Shown: positions 45,900 through 58,107, counted from the stretch's first letter. The stretch is 64,000 nt of DNA from Ancistrus triradiatus (GCA_025084515.1 JAJAGP010000343.1:248001-312000); one strand, 5' to 3'. Numbers and translations: made by a program. Notes: a model not told the origin generated them from the letters alone.

Positions 45900-47790
45900 G
45901 AAATAATAAATGCATTATTTCGAAGCTTATATTGCTGACTCGTATAGCTTTGGATTTTATGCTTTTTAGAGAAAAAAAAAATTATCGCAAGAAAAAAAAT
46001 AAATGTACTCCTAAAACTGGTTCAACTGTATGTGTTAATCATTTGACAGCCATAGTACTTCAACTTTCCTCTTTCCATCTATCCCCAGTTTCTAAAAGCA
46101 CTCAGTTAAAGTACTGAAGAACATTTCTGCCTACAATTTTTATTTTTCAGCACTTCTTGATAATTGCTAATAAATATGCAACAGTTTTGATTTAAAAAAA
46201 GCTTATTTATGAACTATTTTCTTAAGTGTATGCACAGAGACAGAGTGAAGTCAAGCAACCATAATGGTGCTTGTTCTACATAGTACATTTAAATCAAAGT
46301 CCTACATTTGCGAATGTTCTGCTTTTACCCTGCTTGCTGTTTTAATACAGCTTTCAAACCTTCAACCATAGTCCAGAAAATGCATTACTTTAAAAATGTG
46401 GTAGATGAAGCGGGTAGACAGATGAATCAACAAGTCTCAAGTAGCTCCTGGCCAGCTTCCAGCAAAACCATACAGGAGCCATTAAATTTTTGATAACAGG
46501 GTCAAATCTGATTTAGACTCTCTATTTCAGCCCTCTTTGTTCCAAGTCTCAAATCACATTAAGTTCATCAGTATCATTCCTGGCCCATATGGCTACATGC
46601 CCAGTGAAGCAGCAGTATCTGTCAAGCCTTGACAAGATGTTGTGGCTACTGACTGTGCTTCAGTGCTGCAGACCACCCTTCGAGAATAAAAGAATGTTTT
46701 CTTCCCTTCTCTTCTGTGAGACAAAGCATGGTAAATCCCCTAAAGAACGGAATGTACTTGCCTCAAAGCAAGTGAAGTGGAAGACAATACGTTATCCTTT
46801 AAAGCCCTGATCAGAAACTGGCATTTTTAGTACCACAAACACAGAAGCTCTTGAATGAATAAATCAGTTAAATCAACAGAAAGTACAACACCCATGTTTG
46901 CTAAGCTATATACACAGTATACCAGAGCCACTATTCGTCTATGCTAGACAGCTAGTACCAGACTGCAGCTTTACTGTGTGAAAGAAAAATAGAGCAGCTA
47001 CATGTTTTCAAATTTGTTTCGGAAAAAGTTGGAAACATACATTTTAATTTGAGCATTAAATCTGCTTCCTTTACAAAGAGTGGTTAAATCCCACAATATC
47101 TCAATCCATCAGGTTCTACACTAGTACAAACACCCACTTTAATTCCACCCAGAGAAACTGTATCATCATAATCACTGCTCGAAGAAGATGGCCATAGAAT
47201 GAGGACAAGCATGAATGCTGACAAAGACAGCCCTAGCGATCAAGCGAGAGAAATGATTCTAGTACTCTATTGTTATAATTACATCAAATAATTTTGAATT
47301 TTGTACAGTACTATGCTCTGTTTTATTTGGTACTAGTGTAAATTTACCTTGCCAAAAAAGTGTGATAGGTATTTACATATAGGAAATATATTCATATACA
47401 GGTATGCGCCATTTAACAAGCATCCGATCAAAGTCCGTTCTCTTCAACAACCAGCTGGTCAAATTTTTATAAAAAGGTTTATGTATGTATATGTACATTT
47501 TTTTTTATTATCGCCATGAATACTGATTTACTTTCCATGAACTGTGTTATGGTCCGTGTTGCGCTCAGACACTTAGTTTTCGCAATTTTCTCCTCCAAGA
47601 CGACAGAAATAGAAACGTTTGTAGTCTGTTTAGTGTTTAAAAGGTTATACTGCATCGTCTGTTAAAATTAGTGTTTCTTCAAATGGAGTCATTTATGTAT
47701 CGTTAGCACACAGTTTTCTTGTGAAAGTATTGTCTGGTCAACAACCATTTCAGTCAACGTCCTGTTTCACAGAACATAACCTCAAAGTGG
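45900..47790. other. axin1 intron, nothing further recognised
   Basis: AT-rich sequence without exon, repeat or reading frame that I can support; open frames at 45932, 46308 and 46589 are not conserved-looking. Confidence 0.35.
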
Positions 47791-48040
47791 TGCATACCTG
47801 TAGGGCTGCAACTAACGATTATTTTAATAATCGCTTAATCGGGTTTTTAAAAAACAAACAAACAAACAAACAAAAAAACCTTTCCATGTCTTTATTCAGA
47901 AATATAACATTAAATAACAGAGCAAATAAGTGCTTACAATAAATGAATAACAATAAATTAAACGTATTAATAAATTAAAATAACAAATTAAATAATAAAG
48001 AAAAATAAGTGCATCTCTGATGCAAACACTACATACAAAC

Positions 48041-48139
48041 TCATTCACTCCCTTTCTTTAGGAACTTTGCATTGCAATCCAAAAATGTTATCATGTCAAC
48101 ATGCTCCTGGCTAAAGCTGGCTCTCTTCTTAGAGACTAT
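48041..48139 (-). pseudogene. C-terminal tail of a hAT transposase
   Basis: The minus strand reads RASFSQEHVDMITFLDCNAK, then FLKKGSE and stop. Ac/hAT transposases end their dimerisation region with a similar motif (SRLxPEHVxxLxFLxxN). It lies within the hAT ends in the position expected for the 3' end of the gene. Everything upstream is replaced by the nested element, so only about 30 codons survive. Confidence 0.65.
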
Positions 48140-48752
48140 GGCCCTGTCCACACGAACACGGATATTTTTTAAAAACGTAGCTTTTTCTATGCGTTTTGAT
48201 CTTTCGTCCACACGACAACGCTGAAAACGGAGTTTCTTGCTTGTAACGTCACTTTGTGCAATAGTGGATGTAGCCAAAATAGTGCCAGCTGTAACAATGC
48301 TGACCGAACTTGTTACAAATCTACAAATAAATTTACAATTATTACTTTTTCATTACAAGAAAAGAACAGAGGCGTCAGAATGCGCTACGGAGGTCACTAC
48401 TATATCCATCACACCCACGAAGCAGTTCCCGCCCCCAACGTCGCCGTTTTGGGACGAGACCCGGTCCCATCTCTTTTGGTGGGACAGCTTTCAAAACGAA
48501 GTGGTTGTTGAAGAAGAATGGCGAGAAAATGTTCGTATGCATAGGACGTTGCTGTTGTCGCTGAGTGAGCTGCTTCGCCGGCATATAGAACTGCTGGTTT
48601 GGCACTGCTCTTGACAGCAACTGTGTGCGTTTTTGCGTTTTCATGTGGACGAAGTTTTTTGTTTAAACAGTGCTTGTGTGGACGGGATGTTTTTTATAAA
48701 CAAATTTAAACCCCCGTTTTAGAAAATACCCGTGTAAGTGTGGACATAGCCT
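48140..48752. mobile_element. Nested element with GGCCCTGTCCACACG ends
   Basis: GGCCCTGTCCACACGAACAC and GTGTAAGTGTGGACATAGCC are inverted ends, with further inverted pairs such as AAAAACGTAGCTTTTTCTAT and CGTCCACACGACAACG against CGTTTTCATGTGGACGAAG. This end type belongs to a fish DNA-transposon family, probably hAT. Open frames within are not transposase-like. Confidence 0.7.
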
Positions 48753-49000
48753 TAATGCTAACTTGTTTTGAAGATTCCGCGTCCGCGCTGGCTCCGCCTC
48801 GCTCTGTTCAATCGCTTGTGTTTTATTTTTCCAACGCTGACCGCAAGTACCGCAAGTAACGTAAGCGGATATGATAAGGCGGGGGACACATAAATCATGC
48901 GACACGACGAATTGATAATGAAATTCGTTGTCAACACTTTTAATAATCAATTATCATCGATTTTATCGATTCGTTGTTGCAGCCCTACATACCTGTACAT

Positions 49001-50056
49001 GAGGTGGGCTAGTTGGGATATTTAATTTATGAAAGGGGTCTTGGAAGGTATTGGGCACAAAAAAGGGAGGAGTACTGTATTTCCTGAACTGATGTGGGGT
49101 TGTAATCCTTAAATGAAACGACATGAATAGTGAGTTTCATGAATCAGTTCAATTTGAGCTGACCTTCATGGTACAGTCATCTAAATCCATAAACGTTATT
49201 ACAAATAGCACGAATATGGGGGTCATGTGACAAACGTTAATGTTTTGTGCCTGTATAATAAAAACTGCTTTGATCAGGCTTCAAACCACAGGTCCTCAAG
49301 ATTGCAATCACTTGAATATATATTGTCAAGATAAAAAGGAACAAAATACTGCTTGCCTTTCATCGAGTAAATTTCTGATCAAAACCAAGAGCAGTTGGTT
49401 CTTGGGGACTGCAGCAGGCCTAATTAAAATCAGTCCACAGCTAATTAAAGAGATCAGGCCCGCGTAGGTTTTGTTGTAGTTATTCTGAGAACATGTGGTT
49501 TGTTGAAGACAGTAAAAAGCGCCACCCTTACTGAATGTTGTCTTTAATGTACAGTCTGCACATCATGAAGTAGACCAACTGCAATTCCTGGCTGGTGTTT
49601 TGTCTTAGCACAGGACAATATTTGGCACCCAAGATCATTCTTGATGCAGCAGATGCACACACCTAATTTACACCTCTGTTTTATGCTGGAAACGTCCTCT
49701 TGTTGCCTACATGTTGAGTGAAAGCCCCTGGCAGGATTTGCTCTGTTAAATTGGGCTCCATCACTGTGGCTCCAATTATGGTGCAGTAGGCAGAGCGGGG
49801 AAGCCCAGCCTTCATGGGCAGGCAGAGCTGAAGAATGCATCGGGAACACTTCAGACGACGTGCTCACACGTACACACACACACACACACACTTTCTCCCT
49901 CTCCATCAGCTATTCAACAGCACATGATCAAAGCCCCCCTTCCACCCCACCCCCATCCAACGCTGTGCATCTTGCACATTCATTTCAAGGGAGAGAATGT
50001 GGAGGCAGGAAGAATGACAAGAGAAAGAGAATAAAGACTACAGATGGTAAGCAGCA

Positions 50057-50060
<4 letters not shown>
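49001..50060. other. axin1 intron, no further element recognised; CA microsatellite
   Basis: (CA)n at about 49869-49891. A minus open frame at 49544-49906 has no family signal. Confidence 0.35.

Positions 50061-50123
<63 letters not shown>
50061..50123. repeat. (TA)n microsatellite, 63 bp
   Basis: Uninterrupted TA repeats in the axin1 intron, about 100 bp from the donor of the 50227-50326 exon. Confidence 0.97.
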
Positions 50124-50125
<2 letters not shown>

Positions 50126-50226
50126 GGAATGTATTTGTGCAGAAGCAAGACAGTGAAGGGAGGGCAAAAAGTAAAAACATACAGCAGCGTGTGGAGCCAA
50201 CAAGGTATTGTATAAAGAGTACTTAC

Positions 50227-50326
50227 AGGAATATGAGGTAGTGGCACTCGCCCATTAGCTTTGGCACTTTCATGCATTTCACGCCGAGACTGCTTCCGAT
50301 GATATCTATAAGGAGGAACGCCATCC
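50227..50326 (-). CDS. axin1: axin1 coding exon (DGVPPYR block)
   Basis: 100 nt, acceptor TCTGTTAG, donor GTAAGT. It completes the split Val codon and adds 33 residues: DGVPPYRYHRKQSRREMHES, then the segment ending in NGRVPLPHIP, and stops in phase 0. Human Axin1 has the same block with one residue fewer (YRIRKQ against YRYHRKQ). The basic run is followed directly by the GSK3-binding helix of the next exon. The intron on its downstream (minus-strand) side is 5.4 kb and contains the nested hAT element; the upstream intron is 988 bp. A 63-bp TA microsatellite lies about 100 bp past the donor. Confidence 0.96.
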
Positions 50327-51314
50327 CTAACAGAAGACAAACATGAATTACAAGTCAACACGTGTATCTAAAATAATACATAATAAATATAAAAAACAGA
50401 TATACAGAAATACTCCTTGCCCAACAAAGTGTAATGACCCATATATGAAACCTTTAAAAATAGTAATAACATGCACAATTAGAGAACTGAACATGTCAAG
50501 TAAATATAAAACAGCTGACAGGAGAGGTGACTGCAGCCATCACATTTATCACACGGTGATGAGGGAGTGAGAACAGCACACTTCCCGTCGCACTAAACGA
50601 AAGCATCTGTTTGGCAACGAAGGCCCGTGAAAACAAGAAAGGGCCAAGAGCTTCATACGAGCTGACTGAAATGACTTTTGATTATCAGATGCACTTTAAA
50701 GCTTCGACGTGTGCACTTTCAAACCATTAAGTGTTGCCTCCAAAGCAGTTCAATAATTAAACAAGGACTGCTATCCATGTGGAGCTGTGAAAAGCAGAGA
50801 TTACCGATTTTGCTCAAGGTTATAGTCTTCAAAAGTCTTATTTGTTGTCAATATTTGATTTCCTGTCCTTTCACAAGCCTGCCATGTTATATACACCACA
50901 TGGCAAGACAGTCCCGTTGAGTTCCGGCACGATAATTTGAAGGAAAGCAAAGTTGATGCCTTCAAATTACAGCCTGGAGTTCACCACTGCAGCCCAATCG
51001 GAGACTCTATAATTAGCATAAGTAATGACATTTCGAGGTTTCGCCAGTGTGGGTAATGAGCAGATGAGGCCACCTCAGAGGAAGTCCTATTTGGTTCCTG
51101 GTCTCAAGTATAGATGATGTTGCTTTATGGAGAGCCACCAGTCACAGCTTTAAACATTGTAAACAGAAAACACTGAAGGGATGCTGTGTTATTTGTTGAT
51201 GCGTATTAGCCTCTGTAGCCAATGATTAAAACATCGGGACTGCTACAAGTACAAAACAGCACAGGTTTATGTTCTTGTTGAGATGAATGCCTGTGTTTAT
51301 TTAGTTTTACGTAC

Positions 51315-51455
51315 ACACTGCTGTCTGTTAGAGAGATGGTGTCTGCATCGCTGGACATGCTCTGCTGCTCGCTGTCATTGGCGCTGGTGGTGGGTGCCAG
51401 GGCATAGCCAGTGTTGACATAATATGGGTTGAATGGTTCCCTCCATTGCGTGTGT
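51315..51455 (-). CDS. axin1: axin1 coding exon (segment before the GSK3-binding region)
   Basis: 141 nt, acceptor TTTGTAG, donor GTACGT. The first base finishes a codon from an unseen upstream exon and the last two bases (GT) open a Val codon completed by the next exon. It encodes WREPFNPYYVNTGYALAP and then a Ser/Asp-rich run (SANDSEQQSMSSDADTISL). This block precedes the GSK3-binding region in Axin1 and is nearly identical to the human protein. The Ser-rich SSDAD stretch is typical of axin, whose central region is phosphorylated by GSK3 and CK1; which sites are used here cannot be seen. It is the most 5' axin1 exon I can find, so the RGS domain is not represented. Confidence 0.95.
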
Positions 51456-51541
51456 CTACAAAGAAGGCATAGAACAAGAGAGGAGTTAAGACAGATCCTA
51501 CAGATTTACAGTCACGCACAGCAAAACACTCCAGTTTCAAT

Positions 51542-51805
51542 TAGGGGTTGGCACTGTGGCAAAAACATAACATCACGATACATGTAATCACAGATGAGAT
51601 GCATCAGCAGTGACAGTTTCTTAAAAACTACTATTAAAATATTATACCATACTGGTGATTTATATAGAAAAGAAATTATTTCATCCAATTAAACAGGACT
51701 TCACACTTCATAGTGAAACATGCAGTTGGCCAGAGTTCTTTAAACACTGACAATATCAAAATTTATCATGATACAATAAAATATCGTCATATCGCCCACC
51801 CCCTA
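51542..51805. mobile_element. Short hAT-like non-autonomous element
   Basis: Ends TAGGGGTTGGCACTGTGGC and ATATCGCCCACCCCCTA are degenerate forms of the TAGGGCTGGGC ends seen at 55669-56851. About 264 bp, no coding capacity. It begins 87 bp upstream of the first visible axin1 exon. Confidence 0.6.
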
Positions 51806-51867
51806 GTTTTAATACAAGATGGTCTATCCTTCTTTAAACTCATTTTGTTAAATCAAGATGAAATCTG

Positions 51868-51984
51868 GCATGGGCATCATGGCATGAGTGGTTAGACCCC
51901 GAGTTTGTGTGGAGTTTACATGTTTTCCCCTGTCCACGTGGATTTTTATGGGTACTTTGGTTTCCTCCCACATTACAAAGACGT
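51868..51984 (+). mobile_element. DANA/V-SINE-like fragment
   Basis: GGCATGAGTGGTTAGACCCC, GTGTGGAGTTTACATGTTTT, GTCCACGTGGATTTTTATGG and GTTTCCTCCCACATTACAAA follow the DANA order with a shortened head. Confidence 0.7.
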
Positions 51985-52489
51985 CAAAGTCAGGTGATGC
52001 ACCAATCAGAGTTCTCTCTTCCTATACTGATTCTAATACTTTTACTCGAGTCAGCTGATTCAGAGTACTGTTCCAATATCAGTGCTTTTTTGCTGTAATA
52101 GAATTCATTACACCTTGCTGTGATAGTTGTAACTAACAACGCTATAACTAAAGCTAAGGAGCTGTAAAAAAGAAAATGAAGACATTTCAAAGCCGAAATC
52201 TTTTCAAACATGAAGAAAGAAAACCAAGAATTAAGTACTACAAAAACAACTATTACAAACTACATGTTGCTGGTCTAATAGAACTTGTGTCAAGCCTAAA
52301 ATGCCTCCAAATTGCAGTATGAGAAACATTTTCATTTGACAAGCTGATATAGTTACTATAGACGGAAAAGTTCTCACACAGAACCTTTACTCTCATTTCA
52401 TTTTTAGATTTAGTTTCTGTTTATTTAAACTATTACTACAAACGTATTAACTAGGTAACAGTCTAATTCTTACGTATATCATCCAGGCT

Positions 52490-52675
52490 GCCCAAGGAGG
52501 TTAAATTCCTTTTTGAGTCTTGGTCAAGGTTTCCTCCATATAAAATTTAGGGAGTTCTTCCTTGCCACTGTTGCCTCAGGCTTGCTCAATTAGGGATTTG
52601 GGCCTAGATAGTGACAAAGCTGCTTTGTGACAATTCTCCTTTCTAAAAAGCGCTATACAAATAAATAAATCTGAT
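52490..52675 (+). repeat. Dispersed fish repeat (LINE/SINE 3' tail type)
   Basis: GTCAAGGTTTCCTCCATATA, GGGAGTTCTTCCTTGCCACT, GCCTCAGGCTTGCTCAATTA and AAAAAGCGCTATACAAATAA form a block found widely in fish genomes as the 3' tail of retroelements. No coding part. Confidence 0.65.
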
Positions 52676-54023
52676 GTGACTTATACTTTTATGTGCTGAA
52701 GCATACAGAAATAATGGCTCCTGTGGGAGATTTCACAAAGGTTGCCTGTAATGTGATCATTCAGAATTACTACAGGTATGACCTTTTGCCCTGTAAATAG
52801 AATAAAGTGTTTTTAATTTTTACCACATTTAGGAATCACACACCAAGTAAAGTGCAACTACATCAAATACGTTTCGGACATGTCTGGCTGATATCCGATT
52901 TGGTAAGGCCAGTATTGGTGGCAATCCAATCTAGAGTATCTGTATTGCATCTGTAATTGAGTCAGCTGGTCTCTCTGAAGAGTCTAAGCATGAGAGAGAG
53001 CACAAGTAAACCCTGCTATAGATTGCCATCCTCTATGGGCAGGGTTCTGCAATGAGAGAAAAATGCTCGCATTTGCTGCTTCCTTTTTACAAATGCTAAT
53101 GGAATTTTAATTCAAAGGAGCATAGGTGCATCAAGAGATTTCAAACAGTAGTCTACCATTTCTACACAGTATTCATGAAGAGTAGCATTGGGACTGGTCA
53201 TAAATAAAATTTGATGGGCATGATCAAAAAGAAAAAAAAAAAAGAACAGCCCGCTTGGCACACTGCGCATGTCGAATAACACATCCACATACTAATGCTA
53301 AGAGATGTGAATAGCAATAAGCAATAGCAGCTTACAGAAAATGAAAGTATCTTCTCAGAAACCCGACAAACGAATGGGAAGATAGCGGACACTATGAAGA
53401 ATAACCTGGCAGATTAATTTACAAGGCAGAAAAATACTTATCTATTCTGTTTGACGGCGATACGGACCTATTGAAATTGTGTACGTCCATCTTTTTTAAT
53501 TTCCCAGCTTCTGTAGCATTCCCATGCACTGGGTGAGTCTCTTGGTTAACAGCTGTAATTGGATTTGCTGTTACAATGCAGTATCAAACGGCTTTATTTA
53601 ATGTTTGCCTTTAAAGATGTTTGGGATGCTATAAAGCAGGCATTTAACAGTCCACATGAGGACTCAAAGCAGAGTGGTTGCAAAAGCTGGTGTTTTGATG
53701 AAGTTGCTTCAACAAAAGTTGTCCAAAAATGGTTATCTAGCAAATGGGTTTGTAGGCCAAATTGTAGGAACTGCTTGGACAAAGACCTACTTTGTGTTTA
53801 GATTCAAGTCTTAAGAAACTTCAAGTAAAAGGACGTTGATTTATTGTACACTGTCTTTAGTTAATCATTAAGTGATTTAAATATTAGTATTGATTAGAAT
53901 AGCAAAAGAAAAAGTCTGAAATTTAAAATGCTTTTTAAATACCACTGGTGCTCCGTGGTAAAATGCTTACTGCAGAACCCTGATGGGGTTAGTCCCTGCT
54001 TACTGCCACGCTAAACTGGATTA
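52676..54023. other. No gene recognised
   Basis: Searched for the missing axin1 exon on the minus strand without success. AT-rich; a plus open frame at 53559-53801 is not identifiable. Confidence 0.3.
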
Positions 54024-54989
54024 CAGTGGTGCTTGAAAGTTTGTGAATCCTTTAGAATGTTCTATATTTCTGCATAAATATGACTCAAAACATCATCAGA
54101 TTTTCACACAAGTCCTAAAAGTAGATAAAGAGAACCCAGTTAAACAGATGAGATAAAAATATTATACTTGCTCATTTATTTATTTATTTATTGAGGACAA
54201 TGATCCAATATTACATATTAGTGAGCGGCAAAAGTCGATTGTAAGTCACTCTGGATAAGGGCGTCTGCTAAATGCTGTAAATGTAAACTGCAAGTAAACG
54301 TTTCCTGTAACTGTTGATCAGTCCTGCACACCGGCTTGGAGGAATTTTAGCCCATTCTTCCATACACAACAGCTTCAACTCTGAGATGTTGGTGGGTTTC
54401 CTCACATTAGCTGCTCACTTCAGGTCCTTCCACAACATTTCCATTGGACTAAAGTCAGGAATTTGGCTTGGCCATTCCAAAACATTATCTTTAACCATTC
54501 TTTGGTAGAACGACTTGTGTGCTTCGAGTCATTATCTTGCTGCATGACCCACCTTCTCTTGAGATTCAGTTCATGCACACATGTCCTGACATTTTCTTTT
54601 AGAATTCTCTTATATAATTCATTGTTCCATCAATGATGACAAAAGCCATCCTGGGCCAGATGCAGCAAAACAGGCCCCAACCATGATCCTACCACCACCA
54701 TGTTCACTGATTGAAAAAACAACCTAACTAATTTCAACCTTCAAATTAACTGCTAATCCTAGAGGTTCACATACTTTTGCCACTCACTAATATGTAATAT
54801 GGATCATTTTCCTCAAAAAAATAAATGACCAAATATGATATTTTTTGTCTCTTTTGTTTAACTGGGTTCTCTTTTATCTACATTGTAGGACTTGATCTGA
54901 TGTTGTTTTAGGTCATATCTATTCAGAAATATACAAAAAAAATAATAATAATAATAATTCTACAGGTTCACAAACTTCAAGCACCACTG
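54024..54989 (-). mobile_element. Tc1 family B copy 7, internally deleted (966 bp)
   Basis: Ends CAGTGGTGCTTGAAAGTTTG and AACTTCAAGCACCACTG next to TA. The C-terminal transposase part remains in reverse (GCTTGGAGGAATTTTAGCCC, GCATGACCCACCTTCTCTTG); the N-terminal half is deleted near 54710. A SINE tail fragment is at 54236-54291. Confidence 0.9.
54236..54291 (+). mobile_element. SINE tail fragment
   Basis: GTAAGTCACTCTGGATAAGG and CGTCTGCTAAATGCTGTAAA are the reverse complement of the tail of the SINE at 35899 and 63735. It interrupts the Tc1 copy. Confidence 0.8.
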
Positions 54990-55668
54990 TAAGTGAATAT
55001 GAAAATGAATGATTGGATTAGGGTTGAAGCATAACAATTACCCGAGCATGGCACAACGTGATGTTGGTACAGCAGCAGAAAAAAAAAAACTTGCCCATCT
55101 GGGTTAACATGGGTATGCTAACAGAACAATGTAACCGAGACCAAAGACAGGTCTTATTCATTTGCACATCCGGTCCAAACAAACCAATGATATCTGTTGA
55201 GAAATGAAAATGTCAGCAAAATGCGAAAATGCATCAATATCTTAACAAGACAAACAAAAGTGGTTCAATTATTTGTGCACATCTGGACAAGTGCAGACAA
55301 TGAATGAACAGTGGCACCAATGTCAAGTTGACCAGGTTAATCAATCACATATATGGTTAAAAGAGAAAGACCATTCACTGACTATCCACATGAGATATAT
55401 CTTCAAATAAAAAAATGGACTGGAACTTGGTAGCCAATACTGTACCGATATGACTTGCAGAAGGTAAGCTAACGCACGTAAATGATAATGTTAAGACAAT
55501 TAGCAGCTTTAACATAAATAGAAACATAACCCAATGGTGGGAAATTATGAAACCTTAATTACAACAAAAAGAACATAAGTCAAGTGAAAGTCTACTGAGA
55601 GAATGTATACCTGCTTTAGTAACAAATAACCATAACTGAGTATATCAGCTTATGTGTGCTATTTTAGT
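54990..55668. other. No gene recognised
   Basis: AT-rich, a poly-A run near 55079-55090, no coding or repeat signal that I can name. Confidence 0.3.
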
Positions 55669-56851
55669 TAGGGCTGGGCAGTACGACAATATTTTATCAT
55701 ATCGTGATAAATTTATCGTGATGGACATTATGCTTTTCTGAGCATATCGAGGATATCATCTGTGCTCAACTGCAGGTTCATTATAAAAAGAGTAACTACA
55801 GTCCTGTTTAATTGGATGAAGTGCAGCACATTTTAATAAAAATCACTAAGTGTGGGATAACATTTGAGAAGTAGTTTTGGAGAATATGTTGCCATTGGTG
55901 CATTCTGTTAGCATGTCTTGTGATAAATAACATGTATTGTGGAAAAAAGTCTTTAAATATTGAGATATATTTTGACCTTATTGTCCACCACATTTTGAAT
56001 TGACCAAATAATTTAGTCGACCATTTTGTTTGAGTTCTCCTGTAACACCTGCAGCTTTTCACTGGTCAGAATTAAGATTGAAGTTTATTATATCTACTTG
56101 AAATACAGTTGGACAACAATCTATTGTACATTTGTCATGTTCAGCATCTGACAGAATATAAACAATACTTAAATCAAAATTAACCTAACGATATCTTCAA
56201 AAAAAGGAGTAAAACACTAATGTATTAGTAAGTTACCGTATTTTTCGGACCATAAGGCGCACTTAAAATCCTTTAACTTTCTCAAAAATCGACAATGCAC
56301 CTTAAAATGCGGTGCGCCTAATGTATGAATTAATTCTGGTTGTGGTTTCTGACCTAGAACCGATTGTAGATGGTACATGGCACTCCTAAATCTATCGAAA
56401 TGTTTTAGAACGGCCTTGGTAAATTACAAAGCTCATGACCACCGCAGTCAGGAGCATCGCGGAGTAATACGGTATGTGCTTCAGCATTAGGGTACGTGCA
56501 TTCATTCATTCATTTTCGAAGCGGATTTCAAACTCAGCGCCATCAGTCACGCAGTACAACATGGACATAGAGCAGCTGAGAGAAAATTCAACATTAACGG
56601 TTTTATCAATGGTACGGCCGTGGAGGAAGCAAGACGACGCCCTGCGCCAGGTAAAGACCAAACTGAGTTTCCGACGGAACTTGAGAGTTTTGTTTCATTT
56701 CATGCGCCTTATAATCCGGTGCGCTTGTGTATGAAAATACACCCGTTAGCAGTCGATCATTGATATTGTGCCTTATAACCCGGTATATCATTACCAGCCG
56801 ATATGAGAAAAATTTATGTGGTAAGATTTTATCCCATATCACCCAGCCCTA
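55669..56851. mobile_element. hAT-like element (TAGGGCTGGGC ends) with nested MITE
   Basis: Ends TAGGGCTGGGCAGTACGACA and ATATCACCCAGCCCTA, the usual hAT pattern with ATATCG-rich subterminal parts (TATCGTGATAAATTTATCG). No target duplication could be matched, so the flanks have decayed. A second element fills 56236-56783. Confidence 0.75.
56236..56783. mobile_element. MITE-like element, TA target (copy 2), nested in hAT
   Basis: Starts CCGTATTTTTCGGACCATAA after TA and ends TTATAACCCGG before TA. It shares its interior with 12070-12602 in inverted orientation. The open frame at 56474-56734 is shared only in part and is not transposase-like. Confidence 0.8.
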
Positions 56852-57034
56852 CACTTATTCATATGTGCATAACACTTTAAAATACAAAGATTTGTTTTTA
56901 GGGACAGTCAACTTCATCAGCATAGGGTATGTACTGGCTATTGTGTTAGTGGTTTTTGTGACAGGAGTATGGTTATAACGATACTAGTTAAACACACTTG
57001 CACTGGGGCAGTTTAGAGCAAGCAATTACTTAGG

Positions 57035-57175
57035 GAGTACTCAGAGTAAATCCACGTCAACACAGGGAGGACATGCAAAGTCCAGACTCTGAAGCCAAGA
57101 CTAAAACGGAGATTTCTGGAGCTGTGCAGTGACTTCACTAACCACTTGTGCCACCATACTGCCACTGAAACTGAA
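57035..57175 (-). mobile_element. DANA/V-SINE-like fragment (minus)
   Basis: GAGTACTCAGAGTAAATCCA, CACAGGGAGGACATGCAAAG and a head remnant CACTTGTGCCACCATACTGC in reverse orientation. Confidence 0.7.
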
Positions 57176-57284
57176 CTTAACACTAACAATTTGAAAGACA
57201 AATACATCATCCATACATTGTTTGTTACACCTACAAAATTTATTTCAAAAAGGGAGCTCAAATAACTTGAAATAAATGTAAACA

Positions 57285-57303
57285 AAAAAAAAAAAAAAAA
57301 AAA
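57285..57303. repeat. Poly-A run
   Basis: About 19 A in a row, next to ordinary AT-rich sequence. Confidence 0.8.
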
Positions 57304-57699
57304 CATTAAGTGTTCAAGCTTTGCTTTACAAAATTTGAACACAAAACAGTGCACTCATTTGTTAATCAGTCATGTTTACACATAGACCAACAGATGTTTA
57401 AACAGATGCACAGACTAAACAAGGCTCCCAGGAACACAGACACAAAGGGAAAAAAAATACTCATTTCATTGTCATTATGTCTCAACTACATCTGCAGCTA
57501 AATGTGATAAAAATCGTGGGCACCATACCAAATAAATGAGCTTCGCTGAACAATATATTGCTGCGCTAATATGGATGGACAGCACAGATGACATGCAATA
57601 CAATAACTGTGCAAAGAGTTTACTAAACACTGCTACTGTGACCTTAATTTTCTTTGATTTAGAAAGCAATATTTTGCACCTTCAGTGAATTGCCCCCCT

Positions 57700-58100
57700 A
57701 CGCACAGTGAGACGAATGATTAGAGAGGCAAAAATTGCTTTATGGATCATGCTTGGAGATTTGCAGAAAACATTAGCATTATGGTCTCATCGAGTTTCCA
57801 AAGCTAGTCTCGGACACCATCTCCATGGCAACAAGCTACTTGGAAGGTGTGCCAGAGGAAAAACTCTTTATCCATCCACAACTGTAAGCATTTGGTGTTT
57901 GCTAGACACTACTCGAACTTTGACTGTAGCCAGATTCAAGGGTCAGCTGAGACAAAAACAAGGCCTTCTGAAAACAAACACTTTGGCTGCGGTTGTCATT
58001 AAAACAAAGTTGCTTAAAAAGAATAAAACCCTAATCCTAACTGTTAGAGGACTTGTGATTATGTGGAGTTGTTTTCCTTGGACATTCTTTGACATCATAG
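57700..58100 (+). other. Coding-like stretch of unknown origin, directly before a Tc1 fragment
   Basis: The plus strand carries protein-like segments in more than one frame: WIMLGDLQKTLALWSHRV in one and LIEFPKLVSDTISMATSY, then LEGVPEEKLFIHPQL, in another. No start, stop or splice pattern links them. I do not recognise the family; it may be the 5' part of a rearranged mobile element that ends in the Tc1 sequence at 58108. Confidence 0.35.
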
Positions 58101-58107
58101 ACATGAT

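Larger units (their letters stand above)
47801..48987. mobile_element. hAT element with perfect 8-bp target duplication, in axin1 intron
   Basis: Ends TAGGGCTGCAACTAACGATT and TCGTTGTTGCAGCCCTA, flanked by CATACCTG on both sides (47793-47800 and 48988-48995). An 8-bp duplication and TAGGGCTGCAAC ends are typical of a fish hAT family. A second element is nested at 48140-48752. Confidence 0.92.

Noticed and set aside
49544..49906. Minus-strand 120-codon open frame
   Set aside because: Includes a (CA)n-derived Val-Cys run, lacks conserved features and is intronic to axin1.
50038..50361. Open frames with Ile-Tyr repeats
   Set aside because: Generated by the TA microsatellite; only the DGVPPYR part of the minus frame is real axin1.
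56474..56734. Small gene in the MITE-like element
   Set aside because: The frame is not kept in the other copy at 12070-12602 and has no transposase motifs.
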